Shown in pieces: positions 16,117 to 24,406 of a stretch of DNA of 64,000 nt. The notes under the pieces were generated by a model. The model did no database searches and had not been told where the DNA came from. It saw only the letters and a program-made list of their open reading frames with translations. Origin of the DNA: Bacillota bacterium. Its GTDB lineage: Bacteria > Bacillota > Clostridia > Oscillospirales > Ruminococcaceae. The stretch covers positions 1 through 64,000 of the forward strand of contig JAEWWT010000015.1 of the NCBI GenBank assembly GCA_023396225.1, written 5' to 3'. The position numbers and the translations under genes were made by a program. Position 1 is the stretch's first letter; each line of letters begins with the position of its first letter.

Positions 16117-16202
16117 CCCTATTTTATAAAATTTGATTAAAGACGGCAAAATAATATTTGTCTTTTGCTTATATATTTTTGCCAATAAAAACTCATATAA
16201 TC

Positions 16203-16231
16203 TTGACTTTCGGAAAAGTAGAGGATATACT
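16203..16231 (+). promoter_or_regulatory. Sigma-A promoter of the unknown 211-aa protein
   Basis: TTGACT 16203-16208, 17-bp spacer, TATACT 16226-16231. It gives a long leader of about 178 bases before the ATG at 16416. Confidence 0.75.
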
Positions 16232-16237
16232 ATAACA

Positions 16238-16415
16238 TGACTATAAAATTTGATTATGCGGTCAGAAGTTTTCAGCGTGAAGAATACTTTTCACGCAGCT
16301 ATTTGTTTCTTTTCGACGGATAACATATAATAAGTGTATTAATTTGCTCTGTGGAAATTCGCATTAATTTGCATTTTATTACTGTAACAAATAGCAGAAA
16401 GAAAGGGGAGTTAAA
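16238..16415 (+). promoter_or_regulatory. Long structured 5' leader, no known riboswitch recognised
   Basis: Contains a hairpin GCGTGAA/TTCACGC (16275-16281 with 16290-16296) and a long-range 10-bp pairing GCTATTTGTT (16298-16307) with AACAAATAGC (16386-16395), which ends just before the SD AAAGGGG. Inside it ATTAATTTGC occurs twice. The long pairing could control SD access. I cannot match it to a known class. Confidence 0.45.
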
Positions 16416-17051
16416 ATGGGTTCAACAAATGCAGGAGCACCTGTTCAGAATATAGGTGATATTCTCCATACTATACAGTATTCATATGTGCTTGATTCTT
16501 TGAAGGATTTAAAGTATTTCCGCAACTGGAAGGAAGAAATTCTCGAGGCCATGACCGAAGAAGAAAAAAAGTCCATGTGTCTTGGTGAGGATAAAATTCC
16601 GAGAAAGGTGGCTTCAAGACTTTATAAGACTTTTACAGACGGATTAAACTGCATTAACGCTACATGTGAAAAGTCGGAAGCAGTTTCAGGCAATTTAAAG
16701 GAGTTGTTTTCTGGGATAAAGGTTGAGCGTTTAGTAGGAACTGTTGGAATTTCAATTCCTGTAAACGGCACGTTTGACGTTGAACTTCAGCAGAACAGAA
16801 GTCGTACAGGCATTAAGGGCATAAATGTGACATCTGAAACATGGTTTGAAGTAATGAATACTTTTTCTGCTTATAAGGGTGATGCCGCAGGAGTTTGTCT
16901 TGCAGGCAAGGATTTCTGGATTGGTGTTGTAAGAGCTGATGCACCTTCAGGAATGAAGGGCGTAAACATGGTAAGGATTATTTACAAGGATAATCACACT
17001 TTGGTAGTTGATGACCTTTCTAAGTATACTGATGTAAGCGCATTGTTATGA
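16416..17051 (+). CDS. Conserved-looking hypothetical cytoplasmic protein
   Basis: 211 residues with a strong SD (AAAGGGGAG). I do not recognise the family. There is no signal peptide or membrane helix. Residues 20-95 are helical and charged (LKDLKYFRNWKEEILEAMTEEEKKS), containing two Cys (NCINATCEKSE). Residues 105-205 look beta-rich (LVGTVGISIPVNGTFDVELQ, VRIIYKDNHTLVVDDLSKY). It stands alone, with its own promoter, long structured leader and terminator, so expression appears regulated separately from its neighbours. Real coding status is supported by codon use, SD and flanking signals; function is unknown. Confidence 0.7.
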   Translation: MGSTNAGAPVQNIGDILHTIQYSYVLDSLKDLKYFRNWKEEILEAMTEEEKKSMCLGEDKIPRKVASRLYKTFTDGLNCINATCEKSEAVSGNLKELFSGIKVERLVGTVGISIPVNGTFDVELQQNRSRTGIKGINVTSETWFEVMNTFSAYKGDAAGVCLAGKDFWIGVVRADAPSGMKGVNMVRIIYKDNHTLVVDDLSKYTDVSALL

Positions 17052-17062
17052 AATAAGTATTT

Positions 17063-17105
17063 AAAAGCAGTATTGCTACGGTTGACGTAGTGATACTGCT
17101 TTTTT
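17063..17105 (+). terminator. Terminator after the unknown 211-aa gene
   Basis: Stem AAAAGCAGTAT/ATACTGCTTTT (17063-17073 with 17093-17103) enclosing an inner CTACG/CGTAG hairpin, followed by T-rich sequence. Confidence 0.8.
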
Positions 17106-17175
17106 ATTATGAGTATTAGTGTTGTAAAATATGATAACATATTTAAATAAGAAAACCAGTTAAGCCTGTAAAATC

Positions 17176-17688
17176 TTATTCTGTATTTTTTCTCTCGGAC
17201 TTTTTATCACAAATGTATTTTATAATATATGTAATAGCAATTATTAGATACATGATATTCAGAATAATCAGAATAAAACTCGGAGATAACATGCCCTCTG
17301 TAAATACTCCAGTATTTACCACATCTGAAATTAATCTTATTATACTGGCAACTCCTATAATTGCAATGACGTACATAAAAACGTAATATGCTTTTGCGTT
17401 ATTATGTTTGCTGATATATGAATCTGTTATTATAAGATATACTGTTGTAAAGCACACACACAGCATAAGTCCAATCAAGAAACTATCAAAAAAATCACAC
17501 CATATATAGCCATTTTCTTTAAGCAAAGAATCAATAAAATTATAAGTTACCAGAATGAAAAAACCGTATTTAAAGGCAGTACTGCGGCGTAACTGCTGTA
17601 ATTCATCAAACTTCTTACTATAATGCCTTGCAATTAAAAACATTACCACAATAATTATCAATCCTATTATTAAAAACGAAAAGTCCAT
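17176..17688 (-). CDS. Small multi-pass membrane protein (paralog of adjacent gene)
   Basis: 170 residues from the ATG at 17688 with GGAGGAAT upstream; a start nine codons earlier precedes that SD and is rejected. About five hydrophobic helices. The conserved stretch ARHYSKKFDELQQLRRSTAFKYGFFIL after helix 1 is shared with the next gene (HYNKKFDEMQQLKRSKACKYAFYIL), as is the later WCD motif, so the two are tandem paralogs. The set follows an XRE regulator, a common pairing in Firmicutes in which a small Cro/XRE-type repressor controls integral membrane proteins of unknown function. I cannot assign a function. Confidence 0.7.
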   Translation of the reverse strand: MDFSFLIIGLIIIVVMFLIARHYSKKFDELQQLRRSTAFKYGFFILVTYNFIDSLLKENGYIWCDFFDSFLIGLMLCVCFTTVYLIITDSYISKHNNAKAYYVFMYVIAIIGVASIIRLISDVVNTGVFTEGMLSPSFILIILNIMYLIIAITYIIKYICDKKSERKNTE

Positions 17689-17736
17689 AATTATTCCTCC
17701 CAAACAATACGTCATAAAATTTGTCGATAAACTTAT

Positions 17737-18244
17737 CTATTCTTTAGGCTCTTTTTGATGCTTTTTCATTTTAAAATAATATATAATAGTTAATATTCCT
17801 ACAAAAAGAAGCATTACACATACAATAGTTTGCATAAAACTATGGGATAATGATTTTTCTTCAAAAATTTTGTCATTATAAACACGTTTAACACTACTTA
17901 TTAAAATAATAATACTTAAAATTGTAATAAACAAACCGTAATAAAGCCATGATTTTTTTTTTATTAGGATGCTGTAATGATCCAGAAGCAATCAGATAAA
18001 AGACTATAAAAATATAACAAATCATTGCTCCAAAAAGGATACTGTCATCATGATCACACCATTCAATCCCATTGTTTCTAATTGTTGAATCAATCACGAA
18101 ATATGTTAACAAAATATAAAAAGCATATTTGCATGCTTTACTACGTTTAAGTTGCTGCATTTCATCAAATTTTTTATTATAATGTTCAGTTGAAAAGAAT
18201 GCTGCCACAATAGTTAACAGTCCACAAATGCACTCGATTATCAT
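17737..18244 (-). pseudogene. Membrane protein paralog split by a frameshift at an A10 tract
   Basis: Two overlapping frames (start ATG 18244 with GGAGGAAT; second frame to stop 17737) together encode one protein of about 168 residues, similar along its length to the downstream paralog. The break is at ten consecutive A on the coding strand (17962-17953). With nine A the frame runs NKKK straight into SWLYYGLFITILS, restoring the helix-rich C-terminus; with ten it ends after IMALLRFVYYNFK. This could be a true mutation, a contingency (phase) tract, or a sequencing error. Confidence 0.7.
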
Positions 18245-18246
18245 AG

Positions 18247-18444
18247 TTATTCCTCCCAAAATAATTCGTCAAGAGTTTTGTTCACAGCCTTGCAAATCAG
18301 GATACATAATTTTATAGTTGGGTTATAATCACCCTTTTCAATTGCATTAATAGTTTGTCTGGTGACATTGACAGCGTCAGCGAGATCCTGCTGTGTCATA
18401 TCGAGAGCGGCTCTGGCAGATTTTAATCTAAGATTTTTACACAT
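18247..18444 (-). CDS. XRE-family transcriptional regulator
   Basis: 65 residues, essentially one Cro/CI-type HTH: KSARAALDMTQQDLADAVNVTRQTINAIEKGDYNPTIKLCI, with recognition helix VTRQTINAIEKG, then a short tail DELFWEE. Such minimal XRE proteins usually repress their own operon. The stop abuts the SD of the frameshifted membrane gene (ATG at 18244), so the three genes form one operon from the promoter at 18462-18490. Effector unknown. Confidence 0.9.
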   Translation of the reverse strand: MCKNLRLKSARAALDMTQQDLADAVNVTRQTINAIEKGDYNPTIKLCILICKAVNKTLDELFWEE

Positions 18445-18461
18445 TCTATCACCTCAACAAA

Positions 18462-18490
18462 ATAATAACATATAAGTTACTGTTTGTCAA
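18462..18490 (-). promoter_or_regulatory. Promoter of the XRE-membrane protein operon
   Basis: Minus strand TTGACA (18490-18485), 17-bp spacer, TATTAT (18467-18462), 18 bases upstream of the XRE start codon. Likely autoregulated. Confidence 0.75.
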
Positions 18491-18530
18491 GTATATCTTA
18501 CATTATGACAAATAAAAATAGCAGACATAA

Positions 18531-18665
18531 AGTCTGCTCAGCCTGTAGAAAAAGCCCTTTTAAAAAAATTTATTACAAATGAAAGCGCTTATTTACGGGG
18601 GCTTTGCGGTCGCCCCCGTACCCCTTCGCATCAAAAACTATAGTTTTTCGACACTCTGAGCAGAC
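18531..18665. repeat. 135-bp terminal-inverted-repeat element with GC-rich core
   Basis: Outer arms GTCTGCTCAG (18531-18540) and CTGAGCAGAC (18656-18665) are perfect complements, continued inward by CTGTAGAAAAA versus TTTTTCGACA. The core contains GGGGGC-TTTGCGGTC-GCCCCC, much richer in GC than the surroundings. An internal hairpin GCAGAC/GTCTGC overlaps the left arm. No ORF. It looks like a MITE or a mobile intergenic repeat between xre and ychF. Confidence 0.55.
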
Positions 18666-18698
18666 ATGAAGCCTGATATTAAAAATGTACTATTAAAT

Positions 18699-19793
18699 TT
18701 AAACGTTGAATCTGAAAACAACTATATCTCCATCACGCATAACGTATTCTTTTCCTTCAAGACGGACAAGTCCTTTTTCTTTAGCCGCAGCCATTGTGCC
18801 GCAAGCCATAAGATCATCAAAGGAAATAACTTCTGCTCTAATAAAGCCCTTTTCAAAATCGGTATGAATTTTTCCTGCTGCCTGAGGAGCCTTTGTGCCA
18901 TTAGTGATTGTCCATGCTCTTACTTCCTGCTTTCCGGCTGTAAGGAAGGAGATAAGTCCAAGGAGAGCATAGCCTTCCTTGATAATTCTGTCAAGACCTG
19001 ATACTTCAAGACCAAGCTCTGACAGGAACATCTGCTTATCTTCGTCACCCATATCTGAAATTTCAGCTTCAAGCTGAGCACAGATAGGAAGAACAGCGGC
19101 ATTTTCATTTTTAGCTATTTCACAAACCTTTTTGTAATGTACGGAAGTTTCAATATTATTCTTGAAATCTTCTTCGCAGAGGTTAGCAGCATAAATAACA
19201 GGCTTAGCAGAAAGTAAAGGAGTAGTTTTAATTATTTCTGCCTGTTCTTCTTTAAAATCAAATGAACGAGCGGTATGACCTGCTTCAAGGTGAGCCTTGA
19301 GTTCTTCAAGAAACTCTACTTCTGTAATATATTTTTTATCGCCCTTTACAAGCTTCTTTGTGCGGTCGATACGTCTTTCAATAAGCTCAAGATCGGCAAA
19401 AATAAGTTCAAGGTCAATAGTTTCAATATCACGCTCAGCGTTAATATTTCCGTCAACATGAATAATGTCCACATCTTCAAAGCAGCGGACAACATGAACA
19501 ATAGCATCAACTTCCCTGATGTTGGAGAGAAACTTGTTTCCAAGCCCCTCTCCTTTTGATGCACCCTTTACAAGACCTGCAATGTCAACAAATTCAAGTG
19601 TTGCAGGTGTAAATTTATCAGGGTCATACATGTCGCTCAATTTATCAAGACGTTCATCCGGAACGGATACTATACCAACATTAGGTTCAATAGTGCAGAA
19701 CGGATAGTTTGCAGATTCAGCACCTGCATTAGTCAGGGCATTAAAAAGTGTACTTTTTCCAACGTTAGGAAGACCTACCATACCAAGCTTCAT
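18699..19793 (-). CDS. ychF: Redox-regulated ATPase YchF (Obg-like)
   Basis: 364 residues. A TRAFAC-class P-loop protein: G1 GLPNVGKSTLFNAL (about 6-19), NYPFCTIEPNVG, G3 DIAGLVKGASKGEGLGNKFL, a coiled-coil insertion (about 130-200), and a C-terminal TGS domain (about 280-362; EVRAWTITNGTKAPQAAGKIHTDFEKGFIRAEVI). YchF binds ATP rather than GTP, associates with ribosomes and modulates stress responses. Length equals the family standard. Its neighbour upstream is a small membrane protein (25-base gap), probably cotranscribed. Confidence 0.98.
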   Translation of the reverse strand: MKLGMVGLPNVGKSTLFNALTNAGAESANYPFCTIEPNVGIVSVPDERLDKLSDMYDPDKFTPATLEFVDIAGLVKGASKGEGLGNKFLSNIREVDAIVHVVRCFEDVDIIHVDGNINAERDIETIDLELIFADLELIERRIDRTKKLVKGDKKYITEVEFLEELKAHLEAGHTARSFDFKEEQAEIIKTTPLLSAKPVIYAANLCEEDFKNNIETSVHYKKVCEIAKNENAAVLPICAQLEAEISDMGDEDKQMFLSELGLEVSGLDRIIKEGYALLGLISFLTAGKQEVRAWTITNGTKAPQAAGKIHTDFEKGFIRAEVISFDDLMACGTMAAAKEKGLVRLEGKEYVMRDGDIVVFRFNV

Positions 19794-19818
19794 AATTATG
19801 ATAATCCTTTTCTATATA

Positions 19819-20022
19819 TTATTCGTCAAAATTCAGGCTGCGGACATATTCATCTGCATCAAAATTCTTATTGGAATTTTTAATAACGAAGCCTTTTTTA
19901 ATAGGTGAGTAGATGAAACCAACTATAACTCCGATAAGGAATGCAATGATTGTAATCAGAGCCAATACTCCAACAGGAACAGAAATATCCTGTTTTACTT
20001 TGTAAATAGCATTTTCAAGCAT
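19819..20022 (-). CDS. Small single-pass membrane protein
   Basis: 67 residues from the ATG at 20022; an ATG at 20040 is part of the sequence forming the SD (AAAGGA) and is rejected. One membrane helix (about 19-41: VPVGVLALITIIAFLIGVIVGFI) followed by a basic, then acidic C-terminal tail ending DADEYVRSLNFDE. I do not recognise it. Its own promoter (20072-20100) and short gap to ychF suggest a two-gene operon. Confidence 0.6.
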   Translation of the reverse strand: MLENAIYKVKQDISVPVGVLALITIIAFLIGVIVGFIYSPIKKGFVIKNSNKNFDADEYVRSLNFDE

Positions 20023-20071
20023 ATAATAGCTTCCTTTCATGCAGATGTTGAATTATTTGACATATACATAT

Positions 20072-20100
20072 ATTATACAACTTTTTATCCAGAAATGCAA
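20072..20100 (-). promoter_or_regulatory. Promoter upstream of the small membrane protein and ychF
   Basis: Minus strand TTGCAT (20100-20095), 17-bp spacer, TATAAT (20077-20072). Confidence 0.65.
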
Positions 20101-20133
20101 TACCTTGAACGTCAGTTTTCTCAATTGCATTTA

Positions 20134-21465
20134 TTAAAAGAAAGTACCGATAAATATAAGAACTATCAGCACAGGAGAAATGTATTTTATACATATTCTG
20201 AATGCATTGAAGAACCTGAATTTCAATGATCCTTCATTTGTTACTTCATTTTTTAAACTTATTTTATCCCATATATATCCGACAAGAATACATGTTGCAA
20301 TTCCTCCGGCAGGCATTATAATCTTATCTGAAATAAATGATAATATATCAAAAATGTTTAGTCCCAATAATGTGAAGTTTGACAGCAGGCCAAACGAGGA
20401 GGATGCAAAGCAAGATAGAATAAATATGACTAAGAAAGAGGATGATGCAGCAGTTATTCTTTTTATTTTGTATCTTTCAGATAGGTAGGTTACAATTACC
20501 TCCAGTAATGATATTGAGGATGTTATTGCTGCAAAAAATACTAAAACAAAGAACAGGACGGCTATTACTGATCCAAAACTAATTCTTGAGAATACCGCAG
20601 GCAACGTTTGGAATACAAGTCCTGCACCTGCATTAGGCTTCAATCCGAATGAAAAGACTGCCGGAAGAATTGCAAATCCAGCAATAAGTGCAAATACCGT
20701 ATCAAGAATAACAATTGTAACCGCACTTTTAGGCATATTATTATCCTTTGAAAGATAACTTCCGTAAGTGATCAGAGTGCCCATTCCAAGTGAAAGTGAG
20801 AAGAAAACCTGTCCCATTGCATTTAGTGCCAGATGACCAATGTCCGAGATAGAATCAAACTGCGAAAAGTCAGGAATAATAAAGAACTTTACACCCTCTA
20901 TTGCATTTGGCAGAGTGAGAGAGTAAATCATAATAATAATAAAAAGTATAAAGAGTATTGGGAGAAGTATAGAGCTTACTTTTTCAATTCCGTGTGAAAC
21001 TCCACCAATAATTATTACAGTCGAAAGAACAAGGAACACAAGTGTCCAGACAATCGGTTCGGCAGTCTGGGAGGTGTAAACTCCAAAATAATCTGGTGAG
21101 ATTTCAGCGGTAAAAATGCTCTTTGCAATATATTTCATTATCCATCCTCCTACAACACTGTAATATGAAAGGATAATAAAAGAACCTATAACTCCCAGCA
21201 TACCTACAAAAGCAAATTTGTCACTGATTTTTTTGCAGGAATCTACTGCATTCATTCCGGCAAAGCGGCCGATTGACATTTCTGAAAGTAATATAGGAAT
21301 ACCCAGCAAAATTAGGAATAATATATAAGTAATCAGAAAAACTGCTCCGCCGTTAGTGCCGGTCATATAAGGAAACTTCCAGATGTTACCTAGTCCAATT
21401 GCGGATCCTGCCGCAGCCATAATAAATCCGAATCTTGATGACCATTGATCTCTGCCTTTATTCAT
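20134..21465 (-). CDS. Sodium-dependent transporter, NSS/SNF family
   Basis: 443 residues from the ATG at 21465 (an ATG four codons upstream abuts the SD AAAAGGA). LeuT-fold symporter: TM1 with the unwound Na+/substrate segment GSAIGLGNIWKFPY and TM2 NGGAVFLITYILFLILLGIP; about 11-12 hydrophobic helices overall. Bacterial members with 11 helices often carry tyrosine, tryptophan or other neutral amino acids with Na+. The substrate is not predictable. Located between the small-protein/ychF pair and divergently transcribed pcrA; no dedicated regulatory gene is nearby. Confidence 0.93.
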   Translation of the reverse strand: MNKGRDQWSSRFGFIMAAAGSAIGLGNIWKFPYMTGTNGGAVFLITYILFLILLGIPILLSEMSIGRFAGMNAVDSCKKISDKFAFVGMLGVIGSFIILSYYSVVGGWIMKYIAKSIFTAEISPDYFGVYTSQTAEPIVWTLVFLVLSTVIIIGGVSHGIEKVSSILLPILFILFIIIMIYSLTLPNAIEGVKFFIIPDFSQFDSISDIGHLALNAMGQVFFSLSLGMGTLITYGSYLSKDNNMPKSAVTIVILDTVFALIAGFAILPAVFSFGLKPNAGAGLVFQTLPAVFSRISFGSVIAVLFFVLVFFAAITSSISLLEVIVTYLSERYKIKRITAASSSFLVIFILSCFASSSFGLLSNFTLLGLNIFDILSFISDKIIMPAGGIATCILVGYIWDKISLKNEVTNEGSLKFRFFNAFRICIKYISPVLIVLIFIGTFF

Positions 21466-21674
21466 AGAAATCTCCATTCCTTTTAAAAAGTATTTTTACG
21501 TTGTAGTTGCATAATGTTTTAATTTGTCAATATTAAGTTTTTCCAATTGAGTTGATTGTATTCTATAAAAAGAAAAATATTATAAAAATGTTAAAAATTA
21601 AAAAGGTACTTCCTAAAAATACTTAATTGTGATATAATTACTTCTAAATCTTTAAACTATGGGGAGCAATAATA

Positions 21675-24056
21675 ATGGGTTTGAATGAACTATATATTTC
21701 TGCAAAGAATAAAGCACTTGAGCAGTATTTCAAAAATCTCAATAATATGCAGAAAAAGGCTGTTTTTACCGTAAACGGACCTCTTCTGATTCTTGCCGGA
21801 GCAGGAAGCGGAAAGACTTCTGTCCTGATTAATAGAATAGCAAATATGATAAAATTCGGAAATGCTTATAACAGCGACGTATGTCCTGCTGATATAACAC
21901 AGAAAGAAATTGATTTTCTGAATTCATATGACGGAAGCAGGGACGATGATGTTGTCTCCGAGCTTTGTGAAGTTGTTGCTTGGGATACAATAAAGACTTG
22001 GAATATTCTTGCTATTACTTTTACAAACAAAGCTGCGGGTGAGCTTCGTGAAAGACTTTCTTCAATGCTTGGTGAAGAAACTGCTTCTGGAATTACAGCG
22101 GCAACTTTCCATTCTGCTTGCGTAAGAATACTGAGACGAGAAATTGATAAAATAGGATACAGTTCCAACTTTACAATCTATGACAGTGATGACAGCCAGA
22201 GAATACTTAAAGCAAGTATAGAAGAACTTGATGTTTCCGATAAGAACTTTCCTCCGAAGAGCGTATTAAGCATTATTTCTTCTGCAAAGGATATGCTTAT
22301 CTCACCTGAAGATTTTGAAAAAGAAGCAGGTTCTGATTACAGAAAGTCTACAATCGGAAAGATTTATAAGCTTTATCAGAGCAAGCTTGAAGCTGCAAAT
22401 GCAGTTGACTTTGATGACATAATCAGACTTACTGTTGAGCTGTTTATGAGGGAGCCTGATGTGCTTCAGCATTACAGAAACTTATATAAATATGTAATGG
22501 TGGATGAGTATCAGGATACAAACCAGGCACAGTACAGACTTGTATCTTTGCTTTCAGGTGAACATCAGAATTTATGTGTTGTAGGTGATGATGACCAGTC
22601 CATCTATAAATTCAGAGGGGCAACAATTGAAAATATCTTATCCTTTGAGGAGCAGTTTGACAATGCTGTTGTAATAAGACTTGAGCAGAATTATCGTTCT
22701 ACTCAGAACATTCTTGATGCTGCCAATTCTATTATCAGAAACAACACCTCAAGAAAAGACAAGGCACTCTGGACTGATTCAGGCAAGGGCGACAAGATTG
22801 TTATATATAAGGCTTGTGATGAATCTGCTGAAGCAAGATTTGTTGCCAATAAGATTTCTGAAGGCGTAAAGAGCGGTAAGAACTACAAGGATTTTGCTGT
22901 GCTTTACAGAATGAATGCCCAGTCAAACAACCTTGAACGTATTTTCACACAGATGGGAATACCATATAAAGTTATTGGCGGTCTTAGGTTCTTTGACAGA
23001 AAAGAAATCAAAGATATTGTTGCATATCTTTCTGTTATTAACAACAACAACGACATGCTCCGTTTCAAGAGAATTGTCAATGAGCCAAAAAGAGGAATAG
23101 GTGATACAACAGTTTCCCTTATCGAGCAGATTTCAGGAGATCTTAAATTATCACCGATTGATGTTATGAAGAATGCTGACAGCTATGCTCCTCTTGCTAA
23201 GAAATCAGCTAACCTAATTAAATTTGCGGCTGTTTTTGATAAGCTCACAAAGAAATCAGTTGAGTTACCGCTTGATGAGTTCCTTGATGCAGTTCTTGAC
23301 GAGACGGGATATCTCACTTATCTTAATGGACTTGGTGATGAGGGTATAACACGTCTTGAAAACGTTCAGGAACTTAAATCTACAATAGTTGCATATATGA
23401 ACAATATAAATAATGAGGAAAAATCATTGTCAGGTTTCCTTGAAGAAATTTCATTGTATACTGATGTTGATAAGCTTGAAAATGAAACTGATACTGTAAG
23501 TCTTATGACAATTCATTCGGCTAAGGGACTTGAATTTCCAACGGTATTTGTCATTGCCATGGAAGAGGGCATTTTCCCAGGAACAAGAAGCATGGATAAT
23601 CCTGATGATATTGAAGAAGAAAGACGTCTTGCATATGTTGCAGTTACAAGAGCAAAGGAAAATCTTTATATAAGTCATGCAAAACAGAGAATGCTGTTCG
23701 GTACTACAAACAGAAACCTTGTTTCAAGATTTGTAAGGGAAATAGGCAGTGAAAATGTCGAGAAAGTTGACAGCACAAAGAGAGAATTAAAGAAGCAGGA
23801 TGATGATGCAATTGTAACAACAGCTCATAGTGCATATACGTTGCAGGGACAGCTTGCAAGCAAGAAAATATCGGAAGCAAAGAAAAATACTAATACTGAA
23901 TACAATGCCGGCGAACGTGTAAAGCACAATGTTTTCGGTGAGGGAACAGTAATTAGTGTCAAGAAGATGGGCAATGACTCAATGCTTGAAATAGCTTTTG
24001 ATACTGTCGGAACTAAAAAGGTTATGGCAAACTTTGCAAAGCTTATAAAAGTCTGA
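21675..24056 (+). CDS. pcrA: ATP-dependent DNA helicase PcrA/UvrD
   Basis: 793 residues, superfamily 1A 3'-5' helicase for repair, rolling-circle replication and transcription-replication conflict resolution. Motifs in order: I LAGAGSGKTS (about 38-47), Ia TFTNKAAGELRERL, II VDEYQDT, III GDDDQSIYKFRGA, IV LEQNYRST, V TIHSAKGLEFPTVFVI, VI RRLAYVAVTRAK. The C-terminus has the Tudor-like RNA-polymerase-binding fold (AGERVKHNVFGEGTVISV to the end). Unlike Bacillus PcrA there are about 45 extra residues between motifs I and Ia (about 60-105, ending AWDTIKTWNILAI). An SD GGGGAGC precedes the ATG. Confidence 0.97.
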   Translation: MGLNELYISAKNKALEQYFKNLNNMQKKAVFTVNGPLLILAGAGSGKTSVLINRIANMIKFGNAYNSDVCPADITQKEIDFLNSYDGSRDDDVVSELCEVVAWDTIKTWNILAITFTNKAAGELRERLSSMLGEETASGITAATFHSACVRILRREIDKIGYSSNFTIYDSDDSQRILKASIEELDVSDKNFPPKSVLSIISSAKDMLISPEDFEKEAGSDYRKSTIGKIYKLYQSKLEAANAVDFDDIIRLTVELFMREPDVLQHYRNLYKYVMVDEYQDTNQAQYRLVSLLSGEHQNLCVVGDDDQSIYKFRGATIENILSFEEQFDNAVVIRLEQNYRSTQNILDAANSIIRNNTSRKDKALWTDSGKGDKIVIYKACDESAEARFVANKISEGVKSGKNYKDFAVLYRMNAQSNNLERIFTQMGIPYKVIGGLRFFDRKEIKDIVAYLSVINNNNDMLRFKRIVNEPKRGIGDTTVSLIEQISGDLKLSPIDVMKNADSYAPLAKKSANLIKFAAVFDKLTKKSVELPLDEFLDAVLDETGYLTYLNGLGDEGITRLENVQELKSTIVAYMNNINNEEKSLSGFLEEISLYTDVDKLENETDTVSLMTIHSAKGLEFPTVFVIAMEEGIFPGTRSMDNPDDIEEERRLAYVAVTRAKENLYISHAKQRMLFGTTNRNLVSRFVREIGSENVEKVDSTKRELKKQDDDAIVTTAHSAYTLQGQLASKKISEAKKNTNTEYNAGERVKHNVFGEGTVISVKKMGNDSMLEIAFDTVGTKKVMANFAKLIKV

Positions 24057-24064
24057 TAAAAAAT

Positions 24065-24096
24065 AGCGGCACATCATCTCAGGTGTGTCGCTTTTA
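24065..24096 (+). terminator. Terminator after pcrA
   Basis: Stem AGCGGCACA/TGTGTCGCT with one G-U pair, followed by TTTT. Confidence 0.7.
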
Positions 24097-24115
24097 TGCA
24101 TACATATAAATTAAA

Positions 24116-24146
24116 AAGGTATTCTTATCAAAAATAAGAATACCTT
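24116..24146. terminator. Bidirectional terminator, pcrA versus convergent small gene
   Basis: Perfect 13-bp stem AAGGTATTCTTAT/ATAAGAATACCTT with a 5-base loop, A-run on the left and AAATTTT on the right; it serves mainly the minus-strand gene ending at 24152. Confidence 0.75.
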
Positions 24147-24151
24147 AAATT

Positions 24152-24361
24152 TTATTCATCGTCAAAATTGCCTGGAATATGTAACTGTTTAACAGGAATT
24201 CTTTTCAGCGGTGAATAAATAAATTTTGCACATGAATCATCACCATTAACAAGCCCTCTTTTTTCGCAAAGCACTTTGCCGCCATCTTTAGCTCTTACAC
24301 CAAATGTGCAGTACTGACACTGAGGTTCTATATCATTTCCAAAATATTTCTTTTTAGCCAT
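24152..24361 (-). CDS. Small cysteine-containing hypothetical protein
   Basis: 69 residues with an SD (GAAAGGAATG). Four cysteines (CQYC near 15-18, then LCEKRG near 32 and SCAKF near 44) make a plausible zinc-ribbon-like or redox site. The remainder is basic. I cannot name the family. It is the first gene read convergently to pcrA and precedes (on the minus strand) no close partner; ylbJ lies 45 bases upstream of it on the same strand, so cotranscription with ylbJ is possible. Confidence 0.6.
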   Translation of the reverse strand: MAKKKYFGNDIEPQCQYCTFGVRAKDGGKVLCEKRGLVNGDDSCAKFIYSPLKRIPVKQLHIPGNFDDE

Positions 24362-24406
24362 ACAAACATTCCTTTCAGTAACATTAAAAACATTATATCA
24401 TAATTA

